Below are positions 12,025-29,343 of a stretch of DNA of 64,000 nucleotides, piece by piece. This stretch comes from Neelides folsomi. Taxonomy: Eukaryota; Arthropoda; Collembola; Neelipleona; Neelidae. The notes beneath the pieces are model-generated. The model searched no databases and was not told the DNA's origin. It worked only from the letters and a program-made list of their open reading frames with translations. Within the stretch, counting starts at the first letter, position 1, and every line of letters begins with the position of its first letter. The stretch is from the NCBI GenBank assembly GCA_034687125.1, contig JAQGBZ010000285.1, positions 18,908-82,907 of the forward strand, given 5' to 3'. The translations under genes and the position numbers were made by a program.

Positions 12025-13273
12025 TGTGATCCCATATCGACTGACAAAGAACCCATTCGTACCTGATTTGATTCGGAGAGTTCATTTGAGACGAAGAACG
12101 GTTTGTGAACAAAGAGATAAGTCGGAATGGAACATTTAAATGATTTGGGAGCTCATAAAATGTCTTTGCGTATGGTTCTTATATTATTTATATGGAATTT
12201 GATATAGTTTTTCATTCCATTTTATCTACAACTGGAGATAAAGCTGGAATAAAGATGCAGAGTCAGGGTTGAAATATGAGCTCTTGTGCTAATAAATTAG
12301 TATAAAAATATATGAAATATTTTATAATATAGTATAAAATTAAATGCATTTTGTAAGTAATAACAATGATAAACACATTTTAATTTAGTCGCCTGTTAAT
12401 TGGTGTAGAGGTCTAAAGTCTTATCGGCTATTTTTTAATACCCTCCTCTCTCTTTGTGTTTTTGTCAAAACGTTGAGCTCACACCAAATTTTAACCATTT
12501 TTATGATTTAGGAATTTAGGAACATAAAATGATTAAAGCAAATAATTTTATTTATAATGATTTTATATTTCATTCATATATAATCTTTGGCCAATGACTT
12601 TAACTTAATATTAAATCGATGATTAAATATGTATAAAAAGGAATATAGTAGGATGCATTTAGCGGAATGCTATTAAAAACACTTATCACACCATACATAT
12701 TCTGTAATTGTGTAGAGTATTAGAAAAAATGCGGACGCAGCAGTCGAGTTTAATAAACAAGTCAAGCGAAGCGGGGACGCGGCCAAAGATTTAAGTGGCG
12801 CAGGAACCCCAAAATAATTATTCACCACAAACAGCTAGTGAAATGGAATAGTGTTGAAGAAATTCATTTCATCAAGTGAATTTAATTAGATAGGATATGC
12901 AACTTGAACGAGGTAGTAAAAGCTTTTCTATTATATCAGTAATATAGCCGTAGTTGGTTGCATACAAAATTCCTTTTTTGTTCAAATGATGGGTCAGATT
13001 CTGACCCCACCCCAGCTATAAAATTTTTAATGTAACGACTTTAAAAACAAGCTACAAGCTTATTAACCATTGTTGAAGCGTGTGAATTGTATAAAAAGTT
13101 TAAAAGAGGTGAAGAGTGCCAAAGTGAGTGGAAACTGCAAAAGCCAGGAGAGGAAAAAGGGAGAGAAAATGGGAGAAAAGGAATTATAAAAAATGTGGGT
13201 ATCGTGAGAGGATAATCTTCGTCTGTCCGCCACCTACGAATTCCTCACCCCACTATTCCTCCAACAATCAACC
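12025..13273. other. Upstream region of PKN, no gene seen
   Basis: This is mostly AT-rich. A GC-richer patch near 12730-12815 has no recognisable coding content. The last 150 bases before the PKN start codon are the probable 5' UTR and promoter. Confidence 0.4.
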
Positions 13274-17726
<4,453 letters not shown>

Positions 17727-19094
17727 GGAACCTGAGATACCTCATTTAATGTCTTGTAACTTTAAATATCGTACTTTACCTTCAATATTAATATGAGAGT
17801 TTTGTATAAAAAAGCGCATGATGAAGTCTCCCGTGGCTTTGCCTATTTCCGATTCACAATACCACAAAATCCCACATAGGTCTCTTGGGTTTGTTGCCTT
17901 TGTGTATATAAATGTATTTATTTATAAAATATTTGGTGGTGTATTGAGGCGGCTACAAATAAGTATTCATTTTGCTTTACTCTTCAAAATGAAAGATTGG
18001 AGACGAACTGTGACATGAACGACAATATAATCAATATAATAATTTAATTATTATATTTCCTACTTTATATTCTTAAAAACCATTTCGATTGATATTACAT
18101 GTAATTATTTGTAATTATATATATTACTTGTAACCATTTAAGAATGTTGTTATTTAATGATTTATGGTAAATCATTAAGATGAATCATATCAATATTGTC
18201 CATTTTAACTTGTAAATATAAACAAGTTCAATTTTATTTAAGCTATAACCATAAGCATTTAATAGCATATTTATACGCTATGAATAAATTTCATAAATTG
18301 ATGGTTATGATATGTGTGTAAATATGTTGGTGGGCTGGAAGACTTTGGAATTTGTCACTTTTTTGCAATGTTTAAATATCAAATATTGCCAACTTGCCTG
18401 CATTTTTGTTCATTTGTATATCGTATATAATTTAAACTTGTTATATAGTCTCTGATACTAATTAGACTATTATGATTTATAGATGAAGACATCTGTAAAA
18501 TTTAATTTCTGAATATACTTAATTATCAAACACTAGTATTTTGACTTGATTGTTAGCCATATACCAGTTTATATGATCGTACAATACATGATACTTTTTC
18601 TCTCTTATAAGTTTAAACAATTTTGTAAGAAATTGATACACATACATAAAAATACAACACATATCATGTTCGCGCTACTTGACACACGTACGAGTAGGAA
18701 AAGAGTGCAAGAAGGAAGTATGAATCCCTAGCTTTCTTATTATTGTTCAATCTATGTTATACCTATTTAGTAAATTAGTAAATTCTATGATAGAATTGTT
18801 TTATTCGATAAAAGAAATAAAAATGAGATTAAAATGATTTATTGGTCAACTTTGATTTATCATTAATCATATTGTATGTTATACATATTGATATTTTATA
18901 CATAAAACAATAAAAATTATAAAATATTGCACAAAAATAAGAAAAGGATTATACATATCTGTATTTGTCCTATATACATACATGATCTTAATTTTTAAGT
19001 ATCAAATTATTATCATCATTGCATTGTAGTAATGTGTAGTAAAATCATTAATATGGGAAGCTGATTGCAAGAAACAAAAAAGTGTGACAATTGA
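17727..19094. other. PKN 3' flank and intergenic DNA, no gene seen
   Basis: The PKN 3' UTR presumably occupies the first part. The remainder is AT-rich with short random frames. The downstream neighbour (CFA1) ends convergently at 19095. Confidence 0.5.
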
Positions 19095-21132
19095 TTAGCG
19101 AACTGCAAGATATCCTCCCTTGAGACCATTTTTGCTCATCACCACTTGCCATAGTTGAAATTTTCTAGCTTTAAAAAATCCAGCGGCCATGAGAAGATAA
19201 AAGTTCCACATGCGATAAAACTTTTCGTCATATCCTTTTTTACGAAGTTCAGGCCAAGCTGCATTGAAGTTTTTATGCCAAGCTATAAGGGTCTTGTGAT
19301 AATCGTCACCAAAATTGTGCCAATCTTCAATCACAAAGGAACCTTCGATGAATTTGGGAATGTCTCGTGCATATGGAAGCATTCCGTTGGGAAAGATATA
19401 CTGAAAAAATAAAATTACCACTTGTAAATAAACGTCTCATTATAATAATAACTCGGTTCTGTATTTAAATTGCTATTTGTGAACATTACTTTGTGAACCC
19501 AGGGATCCGTGATGATCATGTCTTCATGAGAAACTCCAATAGTATGGAGCAAAAAAATCCCTTCATCCTCCAAACAATTCTTTACAATGTCAAAGAATTT
19601 TTTATAATTTTTCGATCCAACATGTTCAAAAAATCCAACCGTGACGATTCGATCGAACTTCTCATCGACGTCTCGATAGTCGCAAAGGCGAATTTCAACA
19701 TTTGGGAGATGAGATGTTGAATGCTTGGCCCATTTAACTTGCTCTGATGATAAATTGACTCCTACTGTGATCACACCGTAGTTTTCCGATAGATATTTTA
19801 CAAGGCTTCCATATCCACATCCAATATCAAGTACCTTCATGCCTGGCTTCAACATCAATTTCTTGGCAATTAAATCCATTTTGGCTATTTGTGCCTCTTC
19901 GAGATTCTTTGCCTCTCTCCAGTAACCGCATGAGTAGTTCCGATTTTGGTCGAGCATAACTCCATACAAATCATTTCCTGTATTGCAAATTAAAACATTC
20001 ATTTCAAGATCATTGGCAATTGCACTAATCAAAATAGTTTATATCTGTTCTGGTGTAATAAATATTTTAAGACTTAATTAAAAGCATAACTATCTGAGGT
20101 AACGAGTTGGATACTTTTTGTCTTGTTAAGTAGGTAAAATACTCAATTATTCGTACTTTGTATTAATAATATGTTAATGCTTATTTAACATGAGTAGGAG
20201 GCAATAAAGATAATGCAAACGAAGCGTGAATTATGATAGAGAAACACGTTCTCACGTTGATGCACATTTTGTTAAATTATTTAGGATCATCCTATACAAA
20301 ATATTTGTGCATAGGTATGCTTTTATACGTCTTGTTTAGTTTGTTTATACCTACATAATATAGTTATAGTTTAATATACTGATACTTTAATTATGCACAT
20401 ATTTATTACATCTGTATTAGATTATTGTAGATATTTTATAGGTTGAAATCCCTCATTCGCAAGTCAAACAGTTAGTTACTAATCAGAGCGCATAGAATGT
20501 GGATATTGCAAATTAAAAAGTAAACGCCAAAAATCCTAATTGTTTTAGTTAGGATTAGTAAAAGCGAGAAAATGAACAAATGTTACCTCTACAAGTAGAT
20601 TAAAAGAATTAGGACATAATGTATAAGAGTTTTAATTATTAGAAATAAATATTTATATGCTACATATTTGCTATTGTATACCTATATTTCTTATATAAGT
20701 GCATTCGTTTCTCCCCTCAAACTCACCAAGATTGTAATGCTTTTCGGCGACTTCGATTGATCTCGCCCTCGTTTGAAGATTAAGACTCCGGAGCATCACA
20801 TTATTCGTGAATTTGGTAATTGGATTAAAGTCTTGATGAGCTTTGACCCGATAAAGGCGATAGTTCATTTCACATAAGTCTTGACATTCGAACCATCCGT
20901 CCATGTAGGCTTCTCCAAATCCAACAGACGCTTCGACGGCTTGTCTTGCATAAAATTTCTCATTCTTCACTTGAATATCCCAGGGATCGGAACCTCCAAT
21001 GACAATCCCACGACGTTTGAAGTATTTGTATGCAATCTCTTTAAGTTGCTTTTTCATGAAAAAGCATACTCCATAACCTATCACTTGGTAAACTTGGAGA
21101 AATGCAGATATTAAATTTACAAAGAAATCCAT
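19095..21132 (-). CDS. Cyclopropane-fatty-acyl-phospholipid synthase, paralogue 1
   Basis: Three exons (21132-20727, 19977-19490, 19400-19095) encode 399 residues. The protein matches the bacterial CFA synthase layout throughout: N-terminal segment DPWDIQVKNEKFYAR and GEAYMDGWFEC, then NYSCGYW, the SAM-binding motif VLDIGCGYGSL, DYRDVDEKFDRIVTVGFFEHVG, FLLHTIG, YIFPNGMLPY, and the C-terminal KARKFQLWQVV. Residues corresponding to the bicarbonate site known from E. coli (Cys in NYSC, Glu in FEHVG, His in LHTIG, Tyr in NFYLL) are present, so it may be active. The known reaction adds a methylene from S-adenosylmethionine across a double bond of membrane phospholipid acyl chains. The start was chosen at MDFF because paralogue 2 begins the same way; an ATG 18 codons upstream is also in frame. 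The family is uncommon in animals and horizontal origin is likely. Confidence 0.9.
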
Positions 21133-23605
21133 ATTATTTCTTATATGAATATATTCAAAATATTTGAGACGAACAATATAATCCAAACTAATCCTTATCC
21201 AGTCCTAAGGAATGCTGTGTATAAACTATTTGGAGAGCCACTTTGTATTTACCTTTAGATCAGAAATCATTTAAAAGAGAATAAAAGGGCAATTTGAATA
21301 TGAGAGCAATACAAACGAGAACTGTGAACTACCGAGTTCAACTTGAATATGAATGTTTCTCCTTTCTTTCCTTTGGTTTTACCTCAATTTTGGAGCTAGA
21401 AGGGTTGTAAGTCAAGGATCTATACTTATGAGGTATTAAAATGCATAAATGTATATGATATAGTGAGAAATTGTGAAAATACACTCACGCATAATGATAA
21501 CTACCTATGTGTGTAGTTGTATCTTTTATTAAGTTAACATTAAACAATGTTTCCGTGTTTCACTTCGCGGTTAGGGGAGTCTGGTGTAGCACTTGAAACA
21601 AAAAGAGTTATTTTTTCTTTAAATTATAAAGAAACTGATTCTCTCTTCCCAACAACATTCATAGATATCGAGACCCAAATACACCAGCAGGTTTTAGATG
21701 TGATGCTAAGAGAAAAAGTTTTTATAATCAAATCTTTTCCATTTGCGGATTCCTTAATTGTTGTTGGGAATTGTATCAAGAGGATTTATAATGTCAACCA
21801 CCAATAGGGATCTGACTGATCTGCTTTCCACGCTATGTTTATATACAAAATAGTTTACAGTATATACCTAGGTATCTACATTATTATATACCTCCAGTGC
21901 CTATGAGTTTGGAAGTGATACCTAAAATTATAAGGCACATTTGAATAGAAATTCTACTTTAACAATTATAGACTTGGGTAATTATTATTTACGGGTATAT
22001 TAGCAATGAAAGCTGATGTGAGTTTTTTTATGACATACACTTTTTGTGTAGGTAAATTGGTTTACAATACTTATATCTATCTACTTCTACAGAAGACTTC
22101 TGTACTTTAACATTCTACAAATACGTTTGCACCGGTGCGGTAGTTGGCATTTTTGGCATTGCATTGTTTTTGAAAAAAATGATTTCATGCCTTGATTTTT
22201 CAAAATGTACTATATTTTAATGCAAAGTGTGTTATACTTATACATACTTAACAGTTAACTCTCAATACTGACCAGTCCGTTGAAATCTCAAAGGCAATTA
22301 ACTCAAGTAATGTATTTTCAAATCTAAACGTGGTTAGTTGATTAACTTTCAACCTCGATACCGCCCTGAGGATTTCAAGGGACTGGTATCAATTAGGATT
22401 TAACTTAGAAAGGTTATAGTTAAACACACAATTGGTATAGCTGGCATACACAAGAGGAACGAAGAAGTGTTGAACTAATATGTATGGATGATTGATTTGC
22501 ATTGAACTTTCATTTTCTATTTTAGTCGAGAAAGGCAGGAAGCAGAAGGCTGAAATTTTGACATTTTTCTTATGAATGTCGAAGAAGAAACTTTTAAAAT
22601 AACAACGATGATTGATCCTTCAAATCCATTTTACTTAATTTCAAGCTTAACAATACAGAATTTGCGACTCAAACTTTAAATAGGATGTAAGGGCGTGGGA
22701 AAGAAAATCACAATTCCAAAAATCCTAATTCTAAAGGCCGAATAATAAATTGGACAACATTAGAATACAATTTAGTACATAACATTCATATCAGTATACA
22801 TGATATGTAATTATAATTGGATATTGTTAATTCATTATTTTTATAACCGATTGTTATAATAGTTTAATGAAAGTTTTAATAGGCAACCTTAAAGTTAATA
22901 GTGTTAATTATTTATCTTTATACAATATTTAATAAGATTGAAACAAGATATTTTTCTTGAGTACATAAACATGTGAATAAACATTCAAATAATATGCACG
23001 TGTACTTTATTACTTTGAAGGGAGGAAAATATAGAGGATAAATAAACTATGCTACAAGATCTTTATTATAAATCTTATGTATTCTAACATTCGCCAAAAT
23101 TGCCAATTGCGATACCATGATGCTATACTGAGTATACGAGACTAAAATGATATACATGACATGCCTACATATTAAGTAGCTATAATACCTACATTACCTA
23201 CCTACTACTTACACATAAATATATTTTATATGAATTACTGAATTACACTAGATATGCATACAAGGTAGGTATATATTTTTTATGTCGCACTTCTCTCATT
23301 TCAAATAGGTTCATTATGAAAATTATACGTTTGTGATTTTTGAATATTTGTCGCTTATGTCTAGTCGACGTAGTCGAACTGTCTGGAATTCTATAAATAA
23401 TGTTCAAAGTTACATTTAAATTAGACGAGTTCGAACTCAAAGTTGTCTTACAAATAACAACCAGTTCACTGGAGGAGTTGGAAGTGCAAGAATCAAGAAT
23501 CTAGTCGCGAAAATCCCCATATCTTATTACACTCAAAACTTGACATCGGCTTACAATTTTTGCTTTAAATTCCCTGTAACTCATAATTTTAACACAAAAT
23601 ACATC
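21133..23605. other. Intergenic region between divergent CFA1 and the Artemis-like gene
   Basis: This is AT-rich. One open frame of 86 codons (21547-21807, +) starts MFPCFTSRLGESG. It has no recognised domain and no splice context, and is kept as unexplained. No tRNA or inverted-repeat element was found. Confidence 0.4.
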
Positions 23606-26019
23606 ATGGCTGATTGTACGATGATGGTCAATTGGGGGATTTTGCCCGAATTTCCCGACATCTGCATCAATGAGTTCAATTTGGCTCATTTTGATCGGAG
23701 TCGGGCCTTTTTCCTCACTCATGTTGACGAAGGTATGTAATTAAAGCATTTCTAATATCAGTAAAGTACTTTTTTACTGTCATATTCGGATTCCTGTTTT
23801 CAATCCTTCTGTTCTTAACATTAATAGAATACCTAACATTAAGTTTATTTATGATCTAATCAATCTAAATCCATATTTATCGTTATGATTTTCAGTTGAG
23901 ATGATCGAGAAGGTGCTGGATTTAAAGTTTCTTCAAAGACTTGAGATGACTCACGGGAACTGTCAACGATTGTACATGCACGAGATCTCTTACGCCTACC
24001 TTAATTATACGGCCATTGTGAAAATGGGACAAAAAGGAGCAATAGCTGCCAAGAAGTTGGAGAGTCTTAAAAAAGTCGGGAAAATCATCTTGCTCAAGAA
24101 GAATATTCCTGTTCGACTAGGGTTTCCACGTGAGGGTACTTTGATTGAGGTCACCGCTTTGAGTTCCGGATCAAACCCTGGAAGTATCATGTAAGTATGA
24201 AATTCCCTAAATTCTAAATTAAAAGTTAATTTTTGGCACATTATTACTAGCATTTTCTAATATTTCTAATGCTTCTTTCCTTTTATGTTTATTGGGATTT
24301 TTTTTTATTTTCTTACATATTCGTATGTTTGCACAATCTAGTATGTATTCTGTTCTCTGTCATTTATTAGCATATATAATACGGTAGGTAAAGGAGCAAT
24401 TATTATAATGAATATGTAATTTGAATTTATTTGAATAGGCTGCTCCTTGAGAGAATTGATAACCAATTGAATCCTGAAACCCAACGTGTGCTGTTCACTG
24501 GACGTTGTCGACTTGGACTTAAAGATTTGAAATATTGTCAACCGCTTTATGAATCTTCTGGAAGGTTGAAGAAAATTTCCAAGCTTTACATTGACACGAC
24601 TTTCTGCCGTGATGGGATTGAAGAACTTCCAGTGAGGAGAACTATCATTGAAGAAGCAAATGAAGCAATGTCAAAGAGAATTCAAGAGGACCCGAGCATC
24701 AAATTACAGCTAACTTCTAAATGTAAAACTTTTATCAATTATTATAATAATAAGTTGACTTTTTAGACGTCTAGACTTCTTGACTCTTATCGCAAATGTG
24801 AATAAACTAATTTTTGTATTTTTTGCAGGTGATATTGAAAATTTGCATTTTCTAAGGTATACATTTTGTCTCATTTGTAATCAATTTGAAATTTCTAACA
24901 AAAGGAATGAATTTTCTTCTTCCTTTCTCATAATTTACCTTTCCAAAGTAGTTCAATTCTATGCAATTATGTGTGATTTACATATTTCTTATTCATTGTA
25001 ATGTATTAAGATGCATCTACGAAGAGACAAAGGAAAAGGTTCATGTATCTGCTCCTTTGTATAAATTCATTCGGACAATTCCTGCTCTTGCATCTGCTGG
25101 AACTACGGCGTCGGGACTTCAAACTCAAGTAAATATAATTATGAATAAGATTTTATCATATGACATCGAGTTATTATATTTGTAAATGTCTTTAATGGAT
25201 GCTAATTTTTTCTATAGTTTCATTTTCATTATGGTTGTGACGTTCGAACTGAACCTGAGTGCGGCCGAGAAGAAGATGAAGCTGTGGAAGATGTGACACT
25301 TGTTGGAAGCATTGAAGAGTTTAATGCTGAGACCGTTGATGAATTTAAAGGTTCGTTTATTACCATTCATACTTATTGTACTTTACACGTGAATCTTCCC
25401 TCGCTTTTCCATAAATTATCAGTATAAGTAGACATTAGGGTCCGCAATTCTAATTTAACGTTTAGTAATTCAAATAATTTTGTTTTTTCATTCTCTTAGG
25501 TGCTTATTGTGGAATTTACTCGTCACATTTATCCAAATTCGAACTTGCAAGAATGGTGAACTACCTTGAGGTTTTACCAAAGAACGTTGTTCCTTTATAC
25601 GTTCCACATGGCATGAATATCCAAGAGGTAATTATTAATTTTTTAATCTTCTCTAACAATAAGTATAAGATAATTAGTCTGATATTAAACATATTTGGGT
25701 ATTTTATGAATTTGTGAGCACGAAATGCAAATTCAATAAACGAAATCTTGAACTTACTATTTAGGTGGAGATTCTCATTTATCTTGCGTGCATCATTGTT
25801 GAGGAAGAACCCGAGGAACTTAATATTGATTATCCAAGCCAATTCCATGACTTAACTGGGTGCAGTACCTTGTACAATGTCAATTACTACAAGATTCAAC
25901 GACCTGTGTTTGTTCATACTGAAAGACACCACCACAATAACATTCAACACAATTATAAAATTCATCCAGTGAATTACTTTAATAACCCTATATTTAATTT
26001 TAAAACATTGAACATATAA
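23606..26019 (+). CDS. SNM1/Artemis-like metallo-beta-lactamase protein, catalytic residues lost
   Basis: Eight exons (23606-23732, 23896-24190, 24439-24722, 24829-24856, 25011-25128, 25218-25350, 25500-25627, 25765-26019) encode 455 residues. The layout follows DCLRE1C/Artemis: FNLAHFDRSRAFFLTH, then ALSSGSNPGSIMLLLE, VLFTGRCRLG, LYIDTTFCRDGIEELPVR, a beta-CASP-like region, and VNYLEVLPKNVVPLYVP. The family normally has HxHxDH after LSH, His in the GHCPGSVM motif and Asp in the YTGDFR motif. Here these are HVDEVE, SNPGSIM and FTGRCR. Nearly all metal ligands are therefore missing while the fold-defining parts and a long intact frame remain. It is inferred to be a pseudo-nuclease, perhaps a scaffold. 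An in-frame ATG at 23540 is an alternative start. A divergent beta-CASP protein of another type is possible. Confidence 0.72.
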
Positions 26020-27624
26020 TCACTTACTGTTTTATTTTTCAAATATGATTAATTTATTTTAAAAAGAGTTGTATTTATATTGAAAATGACAAAAATATAA
26101 TTATAAAAATGCAGATTTTATTTATATTGTAACATTGAAAGAGATACAGAGATTTATTTATTGAAAGATATACAGAGATTTTATTTATTGCAAGAGATTC
26201 AGAGATTTTATTTATTCAAAGAGATACAGATTTTATTTATTTATTGTTATATTTTATATATCATATATTAAATGTTTATTGAAATTCATATACAAATTAT
26301 GAAGCTGTACATTTAACAGCATGTTTATACATCTTTTAAAAAACTACAAAAGTATTTTGTTGGTTTTTATATCAAAACATCTTTATCTACTTATAAATGT
26401 TATTTTTTGTTATGTTGTTTGTTGTTTCACACAATGAAAGCTAAATTGACTTACCGTATGGTACTTTCATATTCCCAAAACATTCGGGTATATCTTTTAC
26501 TTGTCAAACAATGTCAATTAAGTGAACGAGTGTTAACTTGTTAATTACATAATTAAATTTGTTAATTCATATACTTTTCATACAATTAATTTAAGGTTAT
26601 TTTGTATATTTTTTGTGAAATCAATTGATGATGATATGATTCTTCATTCTAATTGTTTCCCTATATTATATTTTATTTTTTACAATATCTTCAATACTTA
26701 TTATTTATTTTCTATCTTAAAATTAAAAATATTTTGAATAAATTGACTGATGAAAATTAATTACTTATAAGTATACTGTATTCGTAAACTCATCATAATC
26801 ATAATCATTACTTCATAACTCACAACTTCATAAATGTCATGTAATTTAATTCTCGTAAATCATGGTTGAGCGTAGAATGGCTTGGTGGTGGCTTGTTTGA
26901 TTTCATATTTTATATAAAATAATATCTTTTGCAGACTTTTATGCATTCAATTATTCGAATACAAAAACTGTGGAAATATTTAGGGAAGTATTTCTTCCTG
27001 GGCTTATTTCATCCCGACCTCAGCTCAGGTTCCATGAAGTTCTCAAATGACTCAAACTTAATTATTTTCCCCTAAAACCCATCAAAAACTCTGTCTCAAA
27101 GCCGAAACTCTCAACATTATAACCTTGTTTCTTCCAACTTCCTAATTTGCATTCATGATATTATGAATTTCCTTCAAGTTCTCATAAGACTTAAAAACTT
27201 GACGTCTCGTTTTGGTCTAACCTTGACCTAGAACCTTGACCTAAGGTTTTACATTTTATTCAAAATCTTTTTAAACCTTGCCTTGTGTTGAGTACGCTTA
27301 TTCAAGATCTAGGGGTAATTTGTAAAATACGACTAAATGTTGATCTAGAAAACTTCATCTCAATTCTCAATCGTCTTTTCGTCTCTGGATTTTTGGTTCC
27401 ATCAATTTCGACCCAAAGATGAAATTAATTTAAAGATATCATATAATTGATTGTATTTCATAGATAAATTGATATTAGGATTAAATCAATTTATTACTGC
27501 CTTGTGAGATTCATCCCATTTTCCAAATCACTTCAATTTTCAATAAAGATCGTCCGACAGGCATAATTATCACAAGGTAAAAACTTTTCTTTTAAATTAT
27601 AAAATTCAATTTATTTTAATCTTT
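26020..27624. other. Intergenic region, no gene seen
   Basis: This is AT-rich DNA downstream of the Artemis-like gene. It contains a short tandem repeat (26134-26250, listed separately) and no convincing exon. Confidence 0.5.
26134..26250. repeat. Degenerate tandem repeat, unit about 29-30 bp, four copies
   Basis: Four imperfect copies of a unit of the form TTGAAAGAGATACAGAGATT followed by TTATTTA lie about 115 bases after the stop codon of the Artemis-like gene, probably in or near its 3' UTR. The copies differ by single-base substitutions. Confidence 0.85.
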
Positions 27625-27633
27625 GAACTATTA

Positions 27634-28159
27634 GGCTGGGCTAAAGCAGACGGGGTTCAAAAATATAAGACAGGTCTGTTAACCTGTCTTCGAAACTTTC
27701 ACATGGGATTCGGTGTTTATTTGGTGCTTCCAATTTAACCCGATTAACCATCGGTGGTATCCTTCCCCCATTGACCTCCCCTCAAACCCTGGTGACTATT
27801 CCCCTTATCCCGGTGACATTTCCCAAATCCCCTACCCAAATCAAGTTTCGGCTGCTAAATATTATAATTTTGCCAATTTACCTTTTACTCCGGTGCTACT
27901 TCGGTGCTTCCAACTTATCCCGGGTATCCTTCGGTGGTGTCCCTCCCCCGGCATCTTTCCTCCTTATCCCGGTGACATTCCCTAATTCCCCAAAATGCCC
28001 AATTTAACTCTTTTGCAAGTAGAAGACTCTATTTTCAATATGAGACTATTTCCTGAAATAACATGTGAATCTTGGCCAAAATGCAAAATCCCATGAAAAG
28101 TTTCGAAGACAGGTCTGTCCTGACTTATATTTTTGAAACCCGTCTGCTTTAGCCCAGCC
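27634..28159. mobile_element. Non-autonomous Mutator-like (MULE-type) DNA element
   Basis: The terminal inverted repeats are about 75 bp and begin GGCTGGGCTAAAGCAGACGG. Both ends are flanked by the same nine bases, GAACTATTA (27625-27633 and 28160-28168). A nine-base target duplication with long inverted repeats is the mark of the Mutator superfamily. The 526-bp interior has no transposase. It contains two diverged direct copies of a segment of about 100 bp (around 27715-27830 and 27898-27990) sharing GGTGCTTCCAA and TTATCCCGGTGACATT. It ends 76 bases before the CSN7 start codon, so it may supply or disturb that promoter or a 5' UTR intron. Confidence 0.85.
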
Positions 28160-28235
28160 GAACTATTATATTTGAATATTCAGAGCACTTCAATGTTTAG
28201 TTTACTAACTAATACATTTAATTTAAACATTTTAG

Positions 28236-29213
28236 ATGATGGGGGAAGGAGTTCCAACCGTTCCTCAACACCACGGGAGCGGAAGCAATCCATTGGAACA
28301 ATTTGTTCTTTTGGCAAAGTCTGCTCGAGGTGCTGGAGCAGCCGAATTGATCAAAACGGCCCTTGAGGCCCCTGGACTTTACGTATTCTCTGAAATCCTC
28401 GATATGCCAAACATTAAGGACGTAAGTCATTAATCATTATATTAATTTAACATATTTTTATGAAATTATGAAATGGATGACTGGAAATTTCTATTCTTTA
28501 TTTCTAGCTCGCTACAGGAGAGCACAGCGGTTACCTCGAATTGCTCAACATCTTTGCTTATGGGACATTCCGAGATTACGTTGGTCACACAGGATTGCCT
28601 CCTTTGACATCCGGACAGCGGAGGAAACTTCAGCACCTCACCATTGTTCGACTGTCAGAACGTGAAAAATGTATTCCGTACAGCCGACTCCTCACGGAAC
28701 TTCAAATCGATAACCTGCGAGAACTCGAAGATCTGATCATTGACGCAATTTATGCCGAGATCATTCAGGGAAAGCTTGACCAAGCAGAGGGTATGTTGGA
28801 GGTCGACACCAGCATTGGAAGAGATATCCGCCCAGCTGACATGGCCGTGATTGCTGGAACGCTCGAATCGTGGTGTGAAGCATGTGAAAATGTTCTCACC
28901 ACGCTTCAAAATCAAGTTGATAGAGCAAATGGCGAGAAAACTGCCAAGATTCAAAGAAAAGCTGATCTTGAAGTCGAGGTTATTTTCATAAAATTAATAT
29001 ATTATTATTCAGTTGAGTTGCATTAAAATTAAAATGCTAATTAAAGAATTTAACTTTCAGATTTCCATGTTGAAAAAGAATGTGAAGAGCCTTCCGCCCG
29101 AATCTGATGAAATGATGACAGACTCGAGAGAAGCTCTTGGAGTTGATAAAACTCCGAAGAAGATGTCTAAAAAGGGAATGCGAACTTCGGGCAATCGACT
29201 CTTTAATAAGTGA
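28236..29213 (+). CDS. CSN7: COP9 signalosome subunit 7 (CSN7)
   Basis: Three exons (28236-28421, 28508-28978, 29061-29213) encode 269 residues, the usual length for CSN7. Recognisable parts are the N-terminal helical region ([29 protein letters not shown]), the PCI domain ([50 protein letters not shown]) and a C-terminal coiled coil ending in a Lys-rich tail ([16 protein letters not shown]). The signalosome removes Nedd8 from cullins in the nucleus and cytosol; CSN7 is a structural PCI subunit. The ATG follows directly after an acceptor-like TTTTAG, so an upstream non-coding exon is likely. A palindromic element begins 18 bases after the stop. Confidence 0.93.
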
Positions 29214-29230
29214 TCTCTTTCTGTACAATA

Positions 29231-29343
29231 CTCCTCTGGTTCATATGAATTGAGACTATTTATTCGGCTTTTTACCTTCATTTTCCTTGGCCGAGCCAAG
29301 GAAAAGGAAGGTAAAAAGTCTCAATTCATATGAACCAGAGGAG
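29231..29343. mobile_element. Palindromic TA-flanked MITE (Tc1/mariner type)
   Basis: Outer arms CTCCTCTGGTTCATATGAAT (27 bp) and their perfect complement at 29317-29343 enclose a second inverted pair (TTTTACCTTC... and GAAGGTAAAA). The whole 113 bp can therefore form a nearly complete hairpin. TA stands at both borders (29229-29230, 29344-29345). It lies in the probable 3' UTR of CSN7. Confidence 0.8.

Noticed and set aside
12730-12815. GC-richer patch upstream of PKN
   Set aside because: No open frame with recognisable content, no RNA-gene fold and no repeat structure were seen; it could be a promoter element but nothing specific supports it.
20529-20554. Small hairpin AATCCTAATT...AGTTAGGATT
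   Set aside because: A nine-base stem in AT-rich DNA with no T-run or gene end beside it; too weak to call.
21654-21771. 11-bp inverted repeat TTCCCAACAAC / GTTGTTGGGAA
   Set aside because: Short, 100 bp apart and not flanked by duplications; expected by chance at this scale.
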